Source: Burkholderia sp. WAC0059 (GTDB lineage Bacteria > Pseudomonadota > Gammaproteobacteria > Burkholderiales > Burkholderiaceae). Taken from it: DNA of 64,000 nucleotides. The stretch lies in the NCBI RefSeq assembly GCF_002870125.1, contig NZ_PNEO01000016.1, forward strand, positions 62,001 through 126,000. Reading direction: 5' to 3'. The translations under genes and the position numbers were made by a program. Under the pieces are notes generated by a model. That model had not been told where the DNA came from. It saw nothing but the letters and a program-made list of their open reading frames with translations, and did no database searches. The number at the start of each line of letters is the position of its first letter. Position 1 is the first letter of the stretch. Positions 1 through 8,423 of the stretch are shown here, one piece after another.

Positions 1-38
1 GCGATAAGCGAGACGTCTGGATGGCGCGTCTGCGCATG

Positions 39-512
39 TCAGGATGCCGGCGTTGCGGCGTCAGCCTGCGTCGCGGCAAGCCGCTTGCCGAGGCTGACGA
101 CCGCGTCGCTGCGGTAGCCGAGCGCATCGTAGAAGTTCAGCACGTCGTCCTTGCCGGGCAGCACCTGCAGGTTCACCTTCGGGCAGCCGAGCGCGGCGAG
201 CGCCGCTTCGGCGTGGGCGACGAGCCGCGTGCCGATGCCGAGGCGCCGCGCGTCGGGGGCCACCGCGAGCGAATAGAGCCAGCCGCGATGGCCGTCGTAG
301 CCCGCCAGCACCGTGCCGACGATTTTCGTTGCGCGCGTGGCGACGAAAAAGAGTTCGGGTTGGGTGGCGAGCTTGTTCGCGATCGAGAGGCGCGGGTCGC
401 GGTGCGGCTTGCCCGCTTCCCGATACTCGGGGAAGGCGAGCTGCCACAGCGCGACGACGGCGTCGGCGTCGGTCTCGGCAAAGCGGCGGATGATGGGCGG
501 AGAGGCTGTCAT
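39..512 (-). CDS. GNAT-family N-acetyltransferase (YpeA-like)
   Basis: A 157-residue protein with a single GNAT fold. The acetyl-CoA binding signature lies in the middle (VAPDARRLGIGTRLV), followed by the usual beta-bulge and a C-terminal NFYDALGY segment typical of the YpeA group of small acetyltransferases. Substrate is unknown; family members acetylate amines or protein N-termini. I prefer the ATG at 512 over the GTG two codons upstream because an AAAGG sequence sits about nine bases before it. It lies 40 bp downstream of argD on the same strand, so co-transcription is likely. The family call is firm, the biological role open. Confidence 0.85.
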   Translation of the reverse strand: MTASPPIIRRFAETDADAVVALWQLAFPEYREAGKPHRDPRLSIANKLATQPELFFVATRATKIVGTVLAGYDGHRGWLYSLAVAPDARRLGIGTRLVAHAEAALAALGCPKVNLQVLPGKDDVLNFYDALGYRSDAVVSLGKRLAATQADAATPAS

Positions 513-552
513 GGGCACGGGCCTTTCGTTTCGTCCGGTGGAAAACGGCGCA

Positions 553-1737
553 TTACAGCGAATCGAGCACCGTGCGCAGCATCGCCATCATCTGGTCGAT
601 TTCCTCGTTGCTCACGTTCAGCGCGGGCATGAAGCGCAGCAGGTTCGGACGCGCGGCGTTCAGCAGCACGCCGTCGGGTTGCAGCTCGCGGGCTTTTTCG
701 ACGATCTGGTTGCCGATGTCCTTGCCGAGCAGCAGCGCGCGCAGCAGCCCTTCGCCGCGCTCGCCCTCGAAGCCGCGCTCCGCCGAGAGCTCGAGCAGCT
801 TTTCGCGCAGATACGCGCCGCGCGCGCGCACGCCTTCGAGAAAGCCCGGCGCGACGAGCTGCGAGATCACCGCTTCGCCGACCGCCGTCATCAGCGGATT
901 GCCGTTGTAGGTGCCGCCCTGATCGCCGGCCTCGAACACGGCGACGCTCTCCTTCGCGAGCAGCGCCGCGAGCGGTACGCCGCCGCCGATGCCCTTGCCG
1001 AGCGTCATGATGTCCGGTTCGATGCCGGAGAGCTCGTAGGCGAACAGCGTGCCCGCGCGACCGCAACCGCTCTGCACTTCGTCGACGATGAGCAGGAGGC
1101 CGTGCTGCTTCGTCAGTGCGCGCAGCGCCTGCATGAATTCGCGCGTGGCCGGAATGACGCCGCCTTCGCCCTGGATCGGCTCGAGCATCACGGCGACGGT
1201 CTTGCCGTTGATGAGCCGCTCGACCGAGGCGATGTCGTTCAGCTCGGCCTTCGGAAAGCCCGGCACCTGCGGCGCGTAGATCGTGTCCCAGCCGGGCTTG
1301 CCGCTGGCCGACATGGTCGCGAGCGTGCGGCCGTGGAAGCTGTGATCGAACGTGATGATCTCGTAAGCGCCGTCGCGGAACTTGCGGCCCCACTTGCGCG
1401 CGAGCTTGATCGCGCCTTCGTTGGCTTCGGCGCCGCTGTTGGCGAAAAACACCCTGTCGAAGCAGCTATGCGCGGTCAGCAGGCTCGCGAGTTTGGCCAT
1501 CGGCTCGTTGTAGAACGCCGGCGACGGGTTGATGAGCAGGCGGGCCTGTCGCTCGAGCGCCTCGATCATCGGCTCGTTGCTATGGCCGAGGCAGTTGACG
1601 GCCCAGCCCTGGATGAAGTCCAGATAGCGCTTGCCCTCGTTGTCGTAGAGCCAGGATCCCTTGCCATGAGTGAAAACGATTTCGGGCCGGTTGGTGATGT
1701 ACATCAGCGATTGGATCGGATACTCGGAGAATTTCAT
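553..1737 (-). CDS. argD: Acetylornithine aminotransferase (class III, PLP-dependent)
   Basis: A 394-residue class III aminotransferase of normal ArgD length. It converts N-acetylglutamate semialdehyde to N-acetylornithine in arginine synthesis, in the cytoplasm. Visible features are the N-terminal substrate region, FFANSGAEANEGAIKLARK near residues 98-115, the cofactor-contacting IVDEVQSGCGR near 217-227, and the PLP lysine K248 in TLGKGIGGG. The reading frame stays open about 79 codons upstream, but homology begins at the ATG at 1737 (MKFSEYPIQS), which has a GGAG about ten bases before it. The related paralogues AstC and GabT cannot be fully excluded, but an arginine-codon leader upstream supports ArgD. 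Confidence 0.85.
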   Translation of the reverse strand: MKFSEYPIQSLMYITNRPEIVFTHGKGSWLYDNEGKRYLDFIQGWAVNCLGHSNEPMIEALERQARLLINPSPAFYNEPMAKLASLLTAHSCFDRVFFANSGAEANEGAIKLARKWGRKFRDGAYEIITFDHSFHGRTLATMSASGKPGWDTIYAPQVPGFPKAELNDIASVERLINGKTVAVMLEPIQGEGGVIPATREFMQALRALTKQHGLLLIVDEVQSGCGRAGTLFAYELSGIEPDIMTLGKGIGGGVPLAALLAKESVAVFEAGDQGGTYNGNPLMTAVGEAVISQLVAPGFLEGVRARGAYLREKLLELSAERGFEGERGEGLLRALLLGKDIGNQIVEKARELQPDGVLLNAARPNLLRFMPALNVSNEEIDQMMAMLRTVLDSL

Positions 1738-1806
1738 GGCGGCGGGCTCCACGCGTAGCGGCAAAGAGGATTGACGAAATGAACGAAAAGATCGGGAAAA
1801 ACGGCC

Positions 1807-1840
1807 GAAAAATGAAAAAGCCACGGTGGTCCGTGGCTTT
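1807..1840 (-). terminator. Intrinsic terminator in the argD leader (attenuator hairpin)
   Basis: Read on the minus strand, a perfect 10-bp stem (AAAGCCACGG with CCGTGGCTTT) and a 4-base loop run straight into TTCATTTTTC. It stands between the proposed promoter and argD, so it would stop transcription before the gene unless prevented. That position, after a short Arg-rich reading frame, is what an attenuator looks like. Confidence 0.8.
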
Positions 1841-1904
1841 CGCGATTCGAACTGCATGCGCATCCGGGTGAAGAAGCGCGCGTCCGTGACGTAGCCAGGC
1901 CCCC

Positions 1905-1955
1905 CTAAGGGTTGGGCGAGCGACGACGTCGAAGGGCGGGCAGGATGCGGTTCAT
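1905..1955 (-). CDS. Arg-rich leader peptide upstream of argD (16 aa)
   Basis: A short frame encodes MNRILPALRRRRSPNP and stops with TAG. Four consecutive arginine codons (CGA CGT CGT CGC) occupy residues 9-12, and another arginine is residue 3. It ends about 65 bases before the terminator hairpin of the argD leader. A GCCTGGCT segment (1893-1900) just after the stop can pair, with one bulge, with AGCCACGG of the terminator's first arm, so it could be the antiterminator. No Shine-Dalgarno is visible; the proposed promoter would start the transcript at or next to the ATG, so translation may be leaderless. Seen: codons and hairpin. Inferred: function. Confidence 0.55.
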   Translation of the reverse strand: MNRILPALRRRRSPNP

Positions 1956-1962
1956 GCGCGAG

Positions 1963-1992
1963 AGAATACGACAAGGCGAACGCCGCTGTAAA
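1963..1992 (-). promoter_or_regulatory. Candidate sigma-70 promoter of argD
   Basis: On the minus strand TTTACA (1992-1987) and TATTCT (1968-1963) are separated by 18 bases. The expected start of transcription falls within a base or so of the A of the leader-peptide ATG at 1955. Confidence 0.45.
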
Positions 1993-2104
1993 CCGTCATT
2001 TGGGCGTGGCGAACATTATTTTTTTGTGTCCGGCCGCGCCCGCGGCGTCTGCCGCGCGGGCGCGGGACCGAACCCGGGGGACCGAACCCAGGCCGGACGC
2101 CGGC

Positions 2105-3136
2105 TCAGACCGGATGGGCTAGGTCGGCCGCGCTCGTGAACGAATCGGCGTAGAACTCGCTTTCGGGCAGGCCGTGGTGTTGCGTGAAGTCGCGCAGCGC
2201 CGACTCGACCATGACGGGCGCTCCGCACGCGTACACCTGATGGCCCGAAAGATCGGGCAGATCCTCGACGACGGCGCGGTGCACGAAGCCGGTCCGGCCC
2301 GTCCACGCGTCCGCGGCGTCGGGCTCGGAGAGCACCGGCACGAAGCGCAAGCCCGGAATCTCCCGCTCCCACTGCCGGGCCAGATCCAGCAGATACAGGT
2401 CCTTGAGGCGCCGCGCGCCCCAGTAAAGCGTCATCGGCCGGCCGATGCCCTTGTGGGCGGCGTGCTCGACGATCGCCTTGATCGGCGCAAAGCCGGTGCC
2501 CGAGGCGAGCAGCACGATCGGCCTGTCGCTGTCCTCGCGCAGGAAGAACGTGCCGAGCGGCGCCTCGAAGCGCAGGATGTCGCGTTCCTTGAGCGCGCCG
2601 AACACGTGGTCGGTGAACTTGCCGCCGGGCATGTGGCGGATGTGCAGCTCGAGCAGACCTTCCTCGTGCGGCGCGCTCGCCATCGAGTAGCAGCGGCGCG
2701 CGCCGTCCTTCAGGATGAATTCGAGGTACTGCCCGGCCAGATATTGCAGGCGCTCGTTCGCGGGCAGTTGCAGCTTCAGCACGACGACGTCGTCGGCCTT
2801 GCGTTCGATCGCGGCGACGCGGCAGGGCAGCTTGCGCACCGGCATGTCGCCGACGCCCGCGATTTCGCGGATGTCGATTTCGAGGTCCGACTGCGCGGTG
2901 GCGCAGCAAAAGAGCGCCATGCCGCGCGTTTTTTCGTCGTTCGAGAGCGCCGAGGCCGCGTGGGCGCGCTGCTCGATTTCGCCGCTCGCCACCGAACCCT
3001 TGCATGAACCGCAGGCGCCGTTCTTGCAGCCGTACGGCAGGCCGATGCCCTGGCGCAGGGCGGCGGTGAGGACCGGCTCGTCGGGTTCGACCTGGAACTG
3101 ACGGCCGCTTTGCTTGAGCGTTACGTTGAATGCCAT
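2105..3136 (-). CDS. 2Fe-2S ferredoxin / NAD(P)H-flavin oxidoreductase fusion
   Basis: A 343-residue electron-transfer protein. An N-terminal plant-type 2Fe-2S ferredoxin domain carries C37, C42 and C45 (CKNGACGSC) plus a fourth cysteine at about 77/78. It is followed by an FAD domain with the RCYSMAS flavin motif near residues 193-200 and a NAD(P)-binding domain with ASGTGFAPIKAI. Family members are often annotated as CDP-6-deoxy-3,4-glucoseen reductase (AscD/DdhD), but no deoxysugar genes are nearby, so a general reductase feeding an oxygenase or desaturase is equally likely. Single gene, divergent from the SDR gene at 3202. Confidence 0.8.
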   Translation of the reverse strand: MAFNVTLKQSGRQFQVEPDEPVLTAALRQGIGLPYGCKNGACGSCKGSVASGEIEQRAHAASALSNDEKTRGMALFCCATAQSDLEIDIREIAGVGDMPVRKLPCRVAAIERKADDVVVLKLQLPANERLQYLAGQYLEFILKDGARRCYSMASAPHEEGLLELHIRHMPGGKFTDHVFGALKERDILRFEAPLGTFFLREDSDRPIVLLASGTGFAPIKAIVEHAAHKGIGRPMTLYWGARRLKDLYLLDLARQWEREIPGLRFVPVLSEPDAADAWTGRTGFVHRAVVEDLPDLSGHQVYACGAPVMVESALRDFTQHHGLPESEFYADSFTSAADLAHPV

Positions 3137-3201
3137 ATTCGAAGAAGAGGGATGAGTCTGTAATCGTTGGGGTCGCCGCCGACGGCTAAAATGCGTCCAC
3201 C

Positions 3202-4206
3202 ATGACTGTCATACGAACCTTGAGGCGCCCACGCGTGCTGATCGTCGGCTGTGGCGACGTCGGCCTGCGCTGCCTCGAACGGTTGCCGCGCGCCCGCGTG
3301 TTCGCGCTGACGAGCCAGCCGGCGCGGTGCGTCGCGTTGCGCGGGGCCGGCGCGATTCCCGTCGTGGGCGATCTCGACGTGCGCCCGAGTCTCGCGCGCC
3401 TTGCCGGTCTGGCGCCGACCGTGCTGCATCTCGCGCCGCCCGGCCAGACGGACGACGTCGACTACCGGACGCGCGCGCTGCTGGCCGCGCTCGGCGCCGG
3501 ACGGCGCCGTCCGGCGGGCCCCGTGTTTCCGGCGTCGTCGGGCGCCGTCGCGCGCCGCAGGCGATCCGCTATTGTACCCGAGCGGGCTTTCCCGCCCGGC
3601 CACGGCCGGCATGCCGCGTTGAAGGTGGTCTACGCGAGCACGACGGGCGTGTACGGCGATTGCGGCGGCGCGCGCATCGACGAGACGCGCCGCGTGAGGC
3701 CGGCGAACGCGCGCGCGAAGCGCCGCGTCAGCGCCGAGCGCCAGTTGCGCCGCGCGACCGCGCGCGGCGCGCTCAGCGCGAGCATCGCGCGGATTCCGGG
3801 CATCTACGCGGCGAACCGATTGCCGCTTGCGCGTCTGGGGAAGGGAACGCCGGCGCTGATCGAGGCCGACGACGTTTATACGAGCCACATCCACGCCGAC
3901 GATCTGGCCGCCATTCTCGTGCGCATGGCGACGCACGGCCGGCCCGCGCGCGTGGTGCACGCGAGCGACGACAGCGAGCTGAAGATGGGGGACTGGTTCG
4001 ACCGCGTCGCCGACGTCTTCGGCATGGCGCGTGCGCCGCGCGTGAGCCGCGCCGAGGCGGAACGACAGCTCGATTCTGTGCTGCTGTCGTTCATGCGCGA
4101 ATCGAGGCGACTGACGAACCGGCGCATCAAGCGCGAATTGCGGGTGCGGCTTCGTTATCCGAGCGTCGATACGTTTCTGGGCGACTTGCGGGCGCGTTCG
4201 TCCTGA
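3202..4206 (+). CDS. NAD(P)-binding SDR/epimerase-like protein (YeeZ-like)
   Basis: A 334-residue protein of the extended SDR class. The N-terminal nucleotide-binding motif is VLIVGCGDVGLRCLERL, and YASTTGVYGD lies near residue 150, where the family has its active-site serine/tyrosine region; the C-terminal half ends with a typical RRLTNRRIKREL segment. Residues from about 98 to 135 are an arginine/proline-rich stretch that looks like an insertion relative to ordinary YeeZ-type proteins, and its DNA contains a 22-bp perfect palindrome. Substrate is unknown. The start at 3202 is the first ATG of the frame and gives a complete Rossmann fold. Confidence 0.75.
   Translation: MTVIRTLRRPRVLIVGCGDVGLRCLERLPRARVFALTSQPARCVALRGAGAIPVVGDLDVRPSLARLAGLAPTVLHLAPPGQTDDVDYRTRALLAALGAGRRRPAGPVFPASSGAVARRRRSAIVPERAFPPGHGRHAALKVVYASTTGVYGDCGGARIDETRRVRPANARAKRRVSAERQLRRATARGALSASIARIPGIYAANRLPLARLGKGTPALIEADDVYTSHIHADDLAAILVRMATHGRPARVVHASDDSELKMGDWFDRVADVFGMARAPRVSRAEAERQLDSVLLSFMRESRRLTNRRIKRELRVRLRYPSVDTFLGDLRARSS
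3495..3516. repeat. 22-bp perfect palindrome inside the SDR gene
   Basis: CGCCGGACGGC is followed directly by its exact reverse complement GCCGTCCGGCG. It lies in the part of the SDR gene that appears to be inserted. Confidence 0.7.
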
Positions 4207-4231
4207 GCGGGACGCAACCGCTGTTCAGCGT

Positions 4232-4420
4232 TCAGACGAGGGCGGGCAGCGCTTCGAGCAGCAGAAAGCAGAACATGGCGCCGATCAGCGCGCCGATCAG
4301 GCTCGGGGAATACCGTCCCCGCACGTGCATGGCGGCGAGCAGCCCGCCGACAAGCAGTGCCGCGAGCACCAGGAACGCAATCGTCACGTGCGAGAGTCCG
4401 AATGTACCGTGGATGGTCAT
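4232..4420 (-). CDS. Small two-helix membrane protein, unknown function
   Basis: A 62-residue protein with two hydrophobic segments, about residues 12-30 (VTIAFLVLAALLVGGLLAA) and 41-60 (IGALIGAMFCFLLLEALP), separated by a short basic loop (HVRGRYSPS). A strong AAGGAGGG Shine-Dalgarno stands about seven bases before the ATG, which argues it is translated. No known family is recognised. It lies alone between the SDR gene and rsuA, with a poly-T stretch and a TATAGG-like element upstream of it. Confidence 0.6.
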   Translation of the reverse strand: MTIHGTFGLSHVTIAFLVLAALLVGGLLAAMHVRGRYSPSLIGALIGAMFCFLLLEALPALV

Positions 4421-4564
4421 TGCTATCCCTCCTTGCGTAATTCGTTATCGTTGTTTTTTTCAGTATAGGGCGCGTCATGAAAAGAACAACGACGGGCCAA
4501 CGGACCTGTCGCGGTGCGACAGTCGTTGCCGCCCACGACGGGCCGGCCGCCCGGGCGCCGGGAT

Positions 4565-5269
4565 CTACGCGTTGCGCAGCGCCGCAAGCTGCACATCGTC
4601 GAGCCACAGCCACTGGCCCGGGGCCAGATCCGTCGGCAGCGAGAATCCGCCGATTCGCTCGCGATGCAAGGCCTCGACGCGGTTGCCCGCCGCCGCGACC
4701 ATGCGCTTGACCTGGTGGTATTTCCCTTCGAGCACCGTCAATTCCAGTTCGCACGCGCCGCGCGAGCGTGCCGCGACGGCGGCCGTCGGGGCGGATTCGC
4801 CGTGCAGCAGGACGCCCGCGCGTAGCGCGCCGAGCTGCGCGTCGTCGAGCGGATGGCGCGTGGTCGCCACATAGACTTTAGGCACCTTGCGTTTCGGCGA
4901 TGTGAACGCGTGGACGAACGGGCCGTCGTCGGAGAGCAGCAGCAGGCCCGTCGTATCCTGGTCGAGCCGGCCGACGCACTGGACGCCGCGCGCCGAGAAT
5001 TGCGGCGGCAGCAGATGAAAGACGCTCAGGTGATGCTGCGGGTCGCGCGAGCACTCGTAGCCGGCCGGCTTGTTGAGCGCGAGGTAGGCGCGCTCGCGGA
5101 AGGGCCATGCCGCGCCGTCCACGGCGAAGACGAGCGCGGCCGTATCGAACGATGCGAGCGGATCGGCGCAGACCGTGCCGCCGACCGAAACCCGGGCATC
5201 GGCGATCAGCGCGCGGCATTGGCGGCGCGAGCCGAAACCCTGAGTGAAGAGAATGCTTTCGAGATTCAT
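4565..5269 (-). CDS. rsuA: 16S rRNA pseudouridine(516) synthase
   Basis: A 234-residue RsuA-family pseudouridine synthase. Residues 1-50 form an S4 RNA-binding domain (ILFTQGFGSRRQCRALI). The catalytic domain follows, with the KPAGYECS motif and the catalytic aspartate D103 in GRLDQDTTGLLLLSDDG. RsuA isomerises U516 of 16S rRNA. The open frame extends 70 codons further upstream, but the ATG at 5269 is where the S4 domain begins and gives the usual family length. It is transcribed divergently from poxB, about 235 bp away. Confidence 0.85.
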   Translation of the reverse strand: MNLESILFTQGFGSRRQCRALIADARVSVGGTVCADPLASFDTAALVFAVDGAAWPFRERAYLALNKPAGYECSRDPQHHLSVFHLLPPQFSARGVQCVGRLDQDTTGLLLLSDDGPFVHAFTSPKRKVPKVYVATTRHPLDDAQLGALRAGVLLHGESAPTAAVAARSRGACELELTVLEGKYHQVKRMVAAAGNRVEALHRERIGGFSLPTDLAPGQWLWLDDVQLAALRNA

Positions 5270-5505
5270 GGCGTGCTGCTGCGCGCGACAAAACGGCTGC
5301 ATTCTACCCGGGCACGGGGCGGTGCCCGGCCGCGGGCAGTCCGGCGTCCGTATTGCCGGGAAGCGCGTATGGTTGGGGACGGGGCAGACCGGGCCGGCGG
5401 TGTCGGCCGGGTTCGGCGGGACGTCGCCGTTCGTTTGCACGATCCTTGCGCAGCCCGCGTCCGGTTTTCCCGGCTTCATTTCCTGGTTTCTGCACGGAGG
5501 ACAGC

Positions 5506-7227
5506 ATGGCTAAGACGATCGCGGACTTTCTCGCGAAAACGCTTGAGGCAGCGGGTGTCGAGCGCATCTGGGGCGTGACGGGCGACAGCCTGAACGGACT
5601 GTCGGACAGTCTGCGCCGGTTCGGCACGATTCGCTGGATGCACACGCGGCACGAGGAGGTGGCGGCGTTCGCGGCGGGCGCCGACGCCGCGGCGACGGGG
5701 CAGCTCGCGGTTTGCGCGGGCAGTTGCGGGCCGGGTAATCTGCACCTCATCAACGGGCTTTACGATTGCCATCGCAACCACGTTCCGGTGCTGGCGATCG
5801 CCGCGCACATTCCGTCGACGGAAATCGGTCTCGGCTACTTTCAGGAGACGCATCCGCAGGAACTCTTCAAGGAGTGCAGTCACTACGTCGAGCTCGTGAC
5901 GAACCGCTCGCAGTTCGCGCGCGTGCTGCAGACAGCGATGCGCACGGCCATCGAAGAACGCGGCGTGGCCGTGATCGTCCTGCCCGGCGACGTCGCGCTG
6001 CTCGACGCGCCTGACGGCGAGCCCGCGTGGTCGCCGGCCGAGCGCGCGACGGTCGTGCCGGCGCCGGCCGACATCGAACGGCTCGCGGCGCTGCTGAACA
6101 AGTCCGAAGCCGTGACGCTGCTGTGCGGCAGCGGCTGCGCGCAGGCGCACGACGAGGTCGTCGCGCTCGCGGACCTGCTCGGCGCGCCGACCGTGCACGC
6201 GTTGCGCGGCAAGCAGTACGTCGAATGGGACAACCCCTACGACGTCGGCATGACCGGCCTGATCGGCTTTTCCTCCGGTTATCACGCGATGATGTCGTGC
6301 GACACGCTCGTGATGCTCGGCACGGATTTCCCGTATCGCAACTTCTATCCGACCGGGGCCAGCATCGTGCAGATCGACCGCAGAGGCACGGCGCTCGGCC
6401 GGCGCGCGCCGCTTGCGCTCGGCCTCGTCGGCGACGTGGGCGAGACGCTGCGCGCGCTGATGCCGAAGCTTGCGCGCAAGACTTCGCGCCAGTTCGTCGA
6501 GCGTGCGAAAGCGCACTACGTGGAGGCGCGCAAGGGGCTCGACGAACTGGCGAAACCGTCCGCGGCCGGGCAACCGATTCACCCGCAGTACCTGACGACG
6601 CGCGTCGACGCGCTCGCGGCCGACGACGCGATCTTTACCGTCGACGTCGGCACGCCGACGCTGTGGGCTGCGCGCTATCTGAAGATGAACGGCCGGCGCG
6701 CGCTGCACGGCTCGTTCAATCACGGGTCGATGGCGAACGCGATGCCTCAGGCGCTCGGCGCGCAGGCGGCCCGTGCGGACCGGCAGGTCGTGTCGCTGTC
6801 GGGTGACGGCGGGCTGTCGATGCTGCTCGGCGATCTGCTGAGCGCGCGCCAGCTCGGCCTGCCGATCAAGGTCGTGGTGTACAACAACGGTACGCTCGGT
6901 TTCGTGGCGATGGAGATGAAGGCCGGCGGCTACCTCGACACGGGCACCGACCTGAGCCCGACCGATTTCGCCGCGATCGCGAAGGGCGCAGGCATCTTCA
7001 GCGTGCGCGTCGAGACTTCGGAGCAGGTCGACGAGGCGCTGCGCGCCGCGTTCGCGCATCCGGGGCCGGCGCTCGTCGACGTCGTGACCTCGAAGCACGA
7101 ACTCGCCATGCCGCCGAAGCTGCAATGGGCCCAGGCGAAGGGGTTCAGTCTCTACATGCTGCGCGCTGTGCTGAGCGGACGCGGCGACGAGGTGATCGAG
7201 CTCGCGAACACGAACCTGCGCCGCTGA
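5506..7227 (+). CDS. poxB: Thiamine-pyrophosphate enzyme, pyruvate dehydrogenase (quinone) type
   Basis: A 573-residue ThDP enzyme in three domains. The N-terminal domain has the catalytic glutamate in HTRHEEVAAF (about residue 50). The central domain would bind FAD. The C-terminal domain contains the ThDP motif beginning SGDGGLSM near residue 431 and ending VVVYNNG. PoxB oxidises pyruvate to acetate and CO2 and passes electrons to ubiquinone at the membrane; the C-terminal end retains an amphipathic segment like the lipid-binding tail of E. coli PoxB. The ATG at 5506 is preceded by GGAGG at a good distance. Acetolactate synthase-like relatives are the alternative, but size and ends favour PoxB. 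Confidence 0.8.
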   Translation: MAKTIADFLAKTLEAAGVERIWGVTGDSLNGLSDSLRRFGTIRWMHTRHEEVAAFAAGADAAATGQLAVCAGSCGPGNLHLINGLYDCHRNHVPVLAIAAHIPSTEIGLGYFQETHPQELFKECSHYVELVTNRSQFARVLQTAMRTAIEERGVAVIVLPGDVALLDAPDGEPAWSPAERATVVPAPADIERLAALLNKSEAVTLLCGSGCAQAHDEVVALADLLGAPTVHALRGKQYVEWDNPYDVGMTGLIGFSSGYHAMMSCDTLVMLGTDFPYRNFYPTGASIVQIDRRGTALGRRAPLALGLVGDVGETLRALMPKLARKTSRQFVERAKAHYVEARKGLDELAKPSAAGQPIHPQYLTTRVDALAADDAIFTVDVGTPTLWAARYLKMNGRRALHGSFNHGSMANAMPQALGAQAARADRQVVSLSGDGGLSMLLGDLLSARQLGLPIKVVVYNNGTLGFVAMEMKAGGYLDTGTDLSPTDFAAIAKGAGIFSVRVETSEQVDEALRAAFAHPGPALVDVVTSKHELAMPPKLQWAQAKGFSLYMLRAVLSGRGDEVIELANTNLRR

Positions 7228-7400
7228 GTTCGAACGCGGGCCGGGCCGGCCTTCGCTCCGGTTCGACCCGCGCCGGACGATCCCGGACAGGCCGGGGCAT
7301 TCCGTGCGATCATGCGCGCGGTTTTGCACGATGCCGCCGTTGCGCGCGGCCATGTTCCGATTTTTCCGCGATCCCGAACGCACGAACACATTCAGACGCC

Positions 7401-8423
7401 ATGACGACGCTCTCCCATGTTCCCATTGCAGTTGCCACGCGCAACGGCCACGTCGAGCGCACGCACTGGGGATCGGTCGCCGTCGTCGATACGGCCGGGG
7501 CGCTCGTCGCCTCGATGGGTGACCCCGAGGCCTACGTCTTCTCCCGCTCCACGCTCAAGCCGTTCCAGGCGGTGCCGTTCGTGAGGGACGGCGGCGCGTC
7601 CCGGTTCGGCTTTTCGCAGCGGCAGGTCGCCCTGCTCTGCAGCAGCCATTCCGGCGAGGACTTCCATGTCGATGCCGTCACCGGGATGCTGGCGAAAGTC
7701 GGCGTCGAGGAGTCCGACCTGCGCTGCGGCGTGCATCTGCCGCTGCAATACTCGGACGATAATCTGCCGCCGCACGGCAGCCTTTTCGACCAGCGGCACA
7801 ACAACTGCTCGGGCAAGCACACGGGGTTTCTCGGCTATTGCTGCATGCACGGCCATTCGCTCGGCGACTACCTCGCGCCCGATCATCCGCTGCAGCGGGA
7901 CATCGCCGGCGAGGTCGCCGCGCTGTCGGGATTGCGCGAGGCGGAACTCTGGTTCGGCACCGACGGCTGCAGCGCGCCGAACATCGGCATGCCGCTGTCG
8001 CGGCTCGCCATGATGTGGGCGCGTCTCGCGGCCGGCAGGTCCGCACCCGGCGCGAACCGCGACGATGCGCTAGGCGAGATCTTTGCGGCGATGACGGCGC
8101 ATCCCGAGATGGTGTCGGGAACGGGGCGCTGCGATCTGGCGGTCACGCGCGCGTTCGGCGGCGACGGCGCGGCGAAGGTGGGCGCGGACGGCGTGTACGT
8201 CATGGGCGTGCGAAGCCGCGGTCTCGGCATCGCCATCAAGATCGCGGACGGCAACCGGTCGGTGCTCTATGCGGCTGCGGTTGCCGTCTTGAAGCAGCTC
8301 GGGCTCCTCGACGAGGTGGGGCTTGCCGAACTCGCCCCGTGGAGCGATCCGGTTCTGCGCAATGCGCGCGGCCTCGAGGTGGGGCGGCTCGAGACGACGA
8401 TTCGCCTCGCGGCTCGGGCCTGA
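7401..8423 (+). CDS. L-asparaginase II family protein (PF06089 type)
   Basis: A 340-residue protein of the Rhizobium-type asparaginase family, distinct from the E. coli AnsA/AnsB fold. Recognisable segments are SRSTLKPFQAVP near residues 47-58, NNCSGKHTGFLGYC near 134-147 with the conserved serine-lysine pair, and TDGCSAPN near 190. It would hydrolyse asparagine to aspartate and ammonia in the cytoplasm. The frame is open further upstream but the ATG at 7401 begins the conserved protein (MTTLSHVPIAVATRNGHVER). It follows poxB after about 170 bp without an obvious terminator, so limited read-through is possible. Confidence 0.8.
   Translation: MTTLSHVPIAVATRNGHVERTHWGSVAVVDTAGALVASMGDPEAYVFSRSTLKPFQAVPFVRDGGASRFGFSQRQVALLCSSHSGEDFHVDAVTGMLAKVGVEESDLRCGVHLPLQYSDDNLPPHGSLFDQRHNNCSGKHTGFLGYCCMHGHSLGDYLAPDHPLQRDIAGEVAALSGLREAELWFGTDGCSAPNIGMPLSRLAMMWARLAAGRSAPGANRDDALGEIFAAMTAHPEMVSGTGRCDLAVTRAFGGDGAAKVGADGVYVMGVRSRGLGIAIKIADGNRSVLYAAAVAVLKQLGLLDEVGLAELAPWSDPVLRNARGLEVGRLETTIRLAARA

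Noticed and set aside
2026..2078. GC-rich inverted repeat near the end of the ferredoxin-reductase gene as its terminator
   Set aside because: On the relevant strand the hairpin is followed by an A-rich, not T-rich, stretch; it is too GC-biased to be convincing.
5476..7389. A 637-codon open frame opposite poxB
   Set aside because: Shadow of poxB; no domain recognisable.
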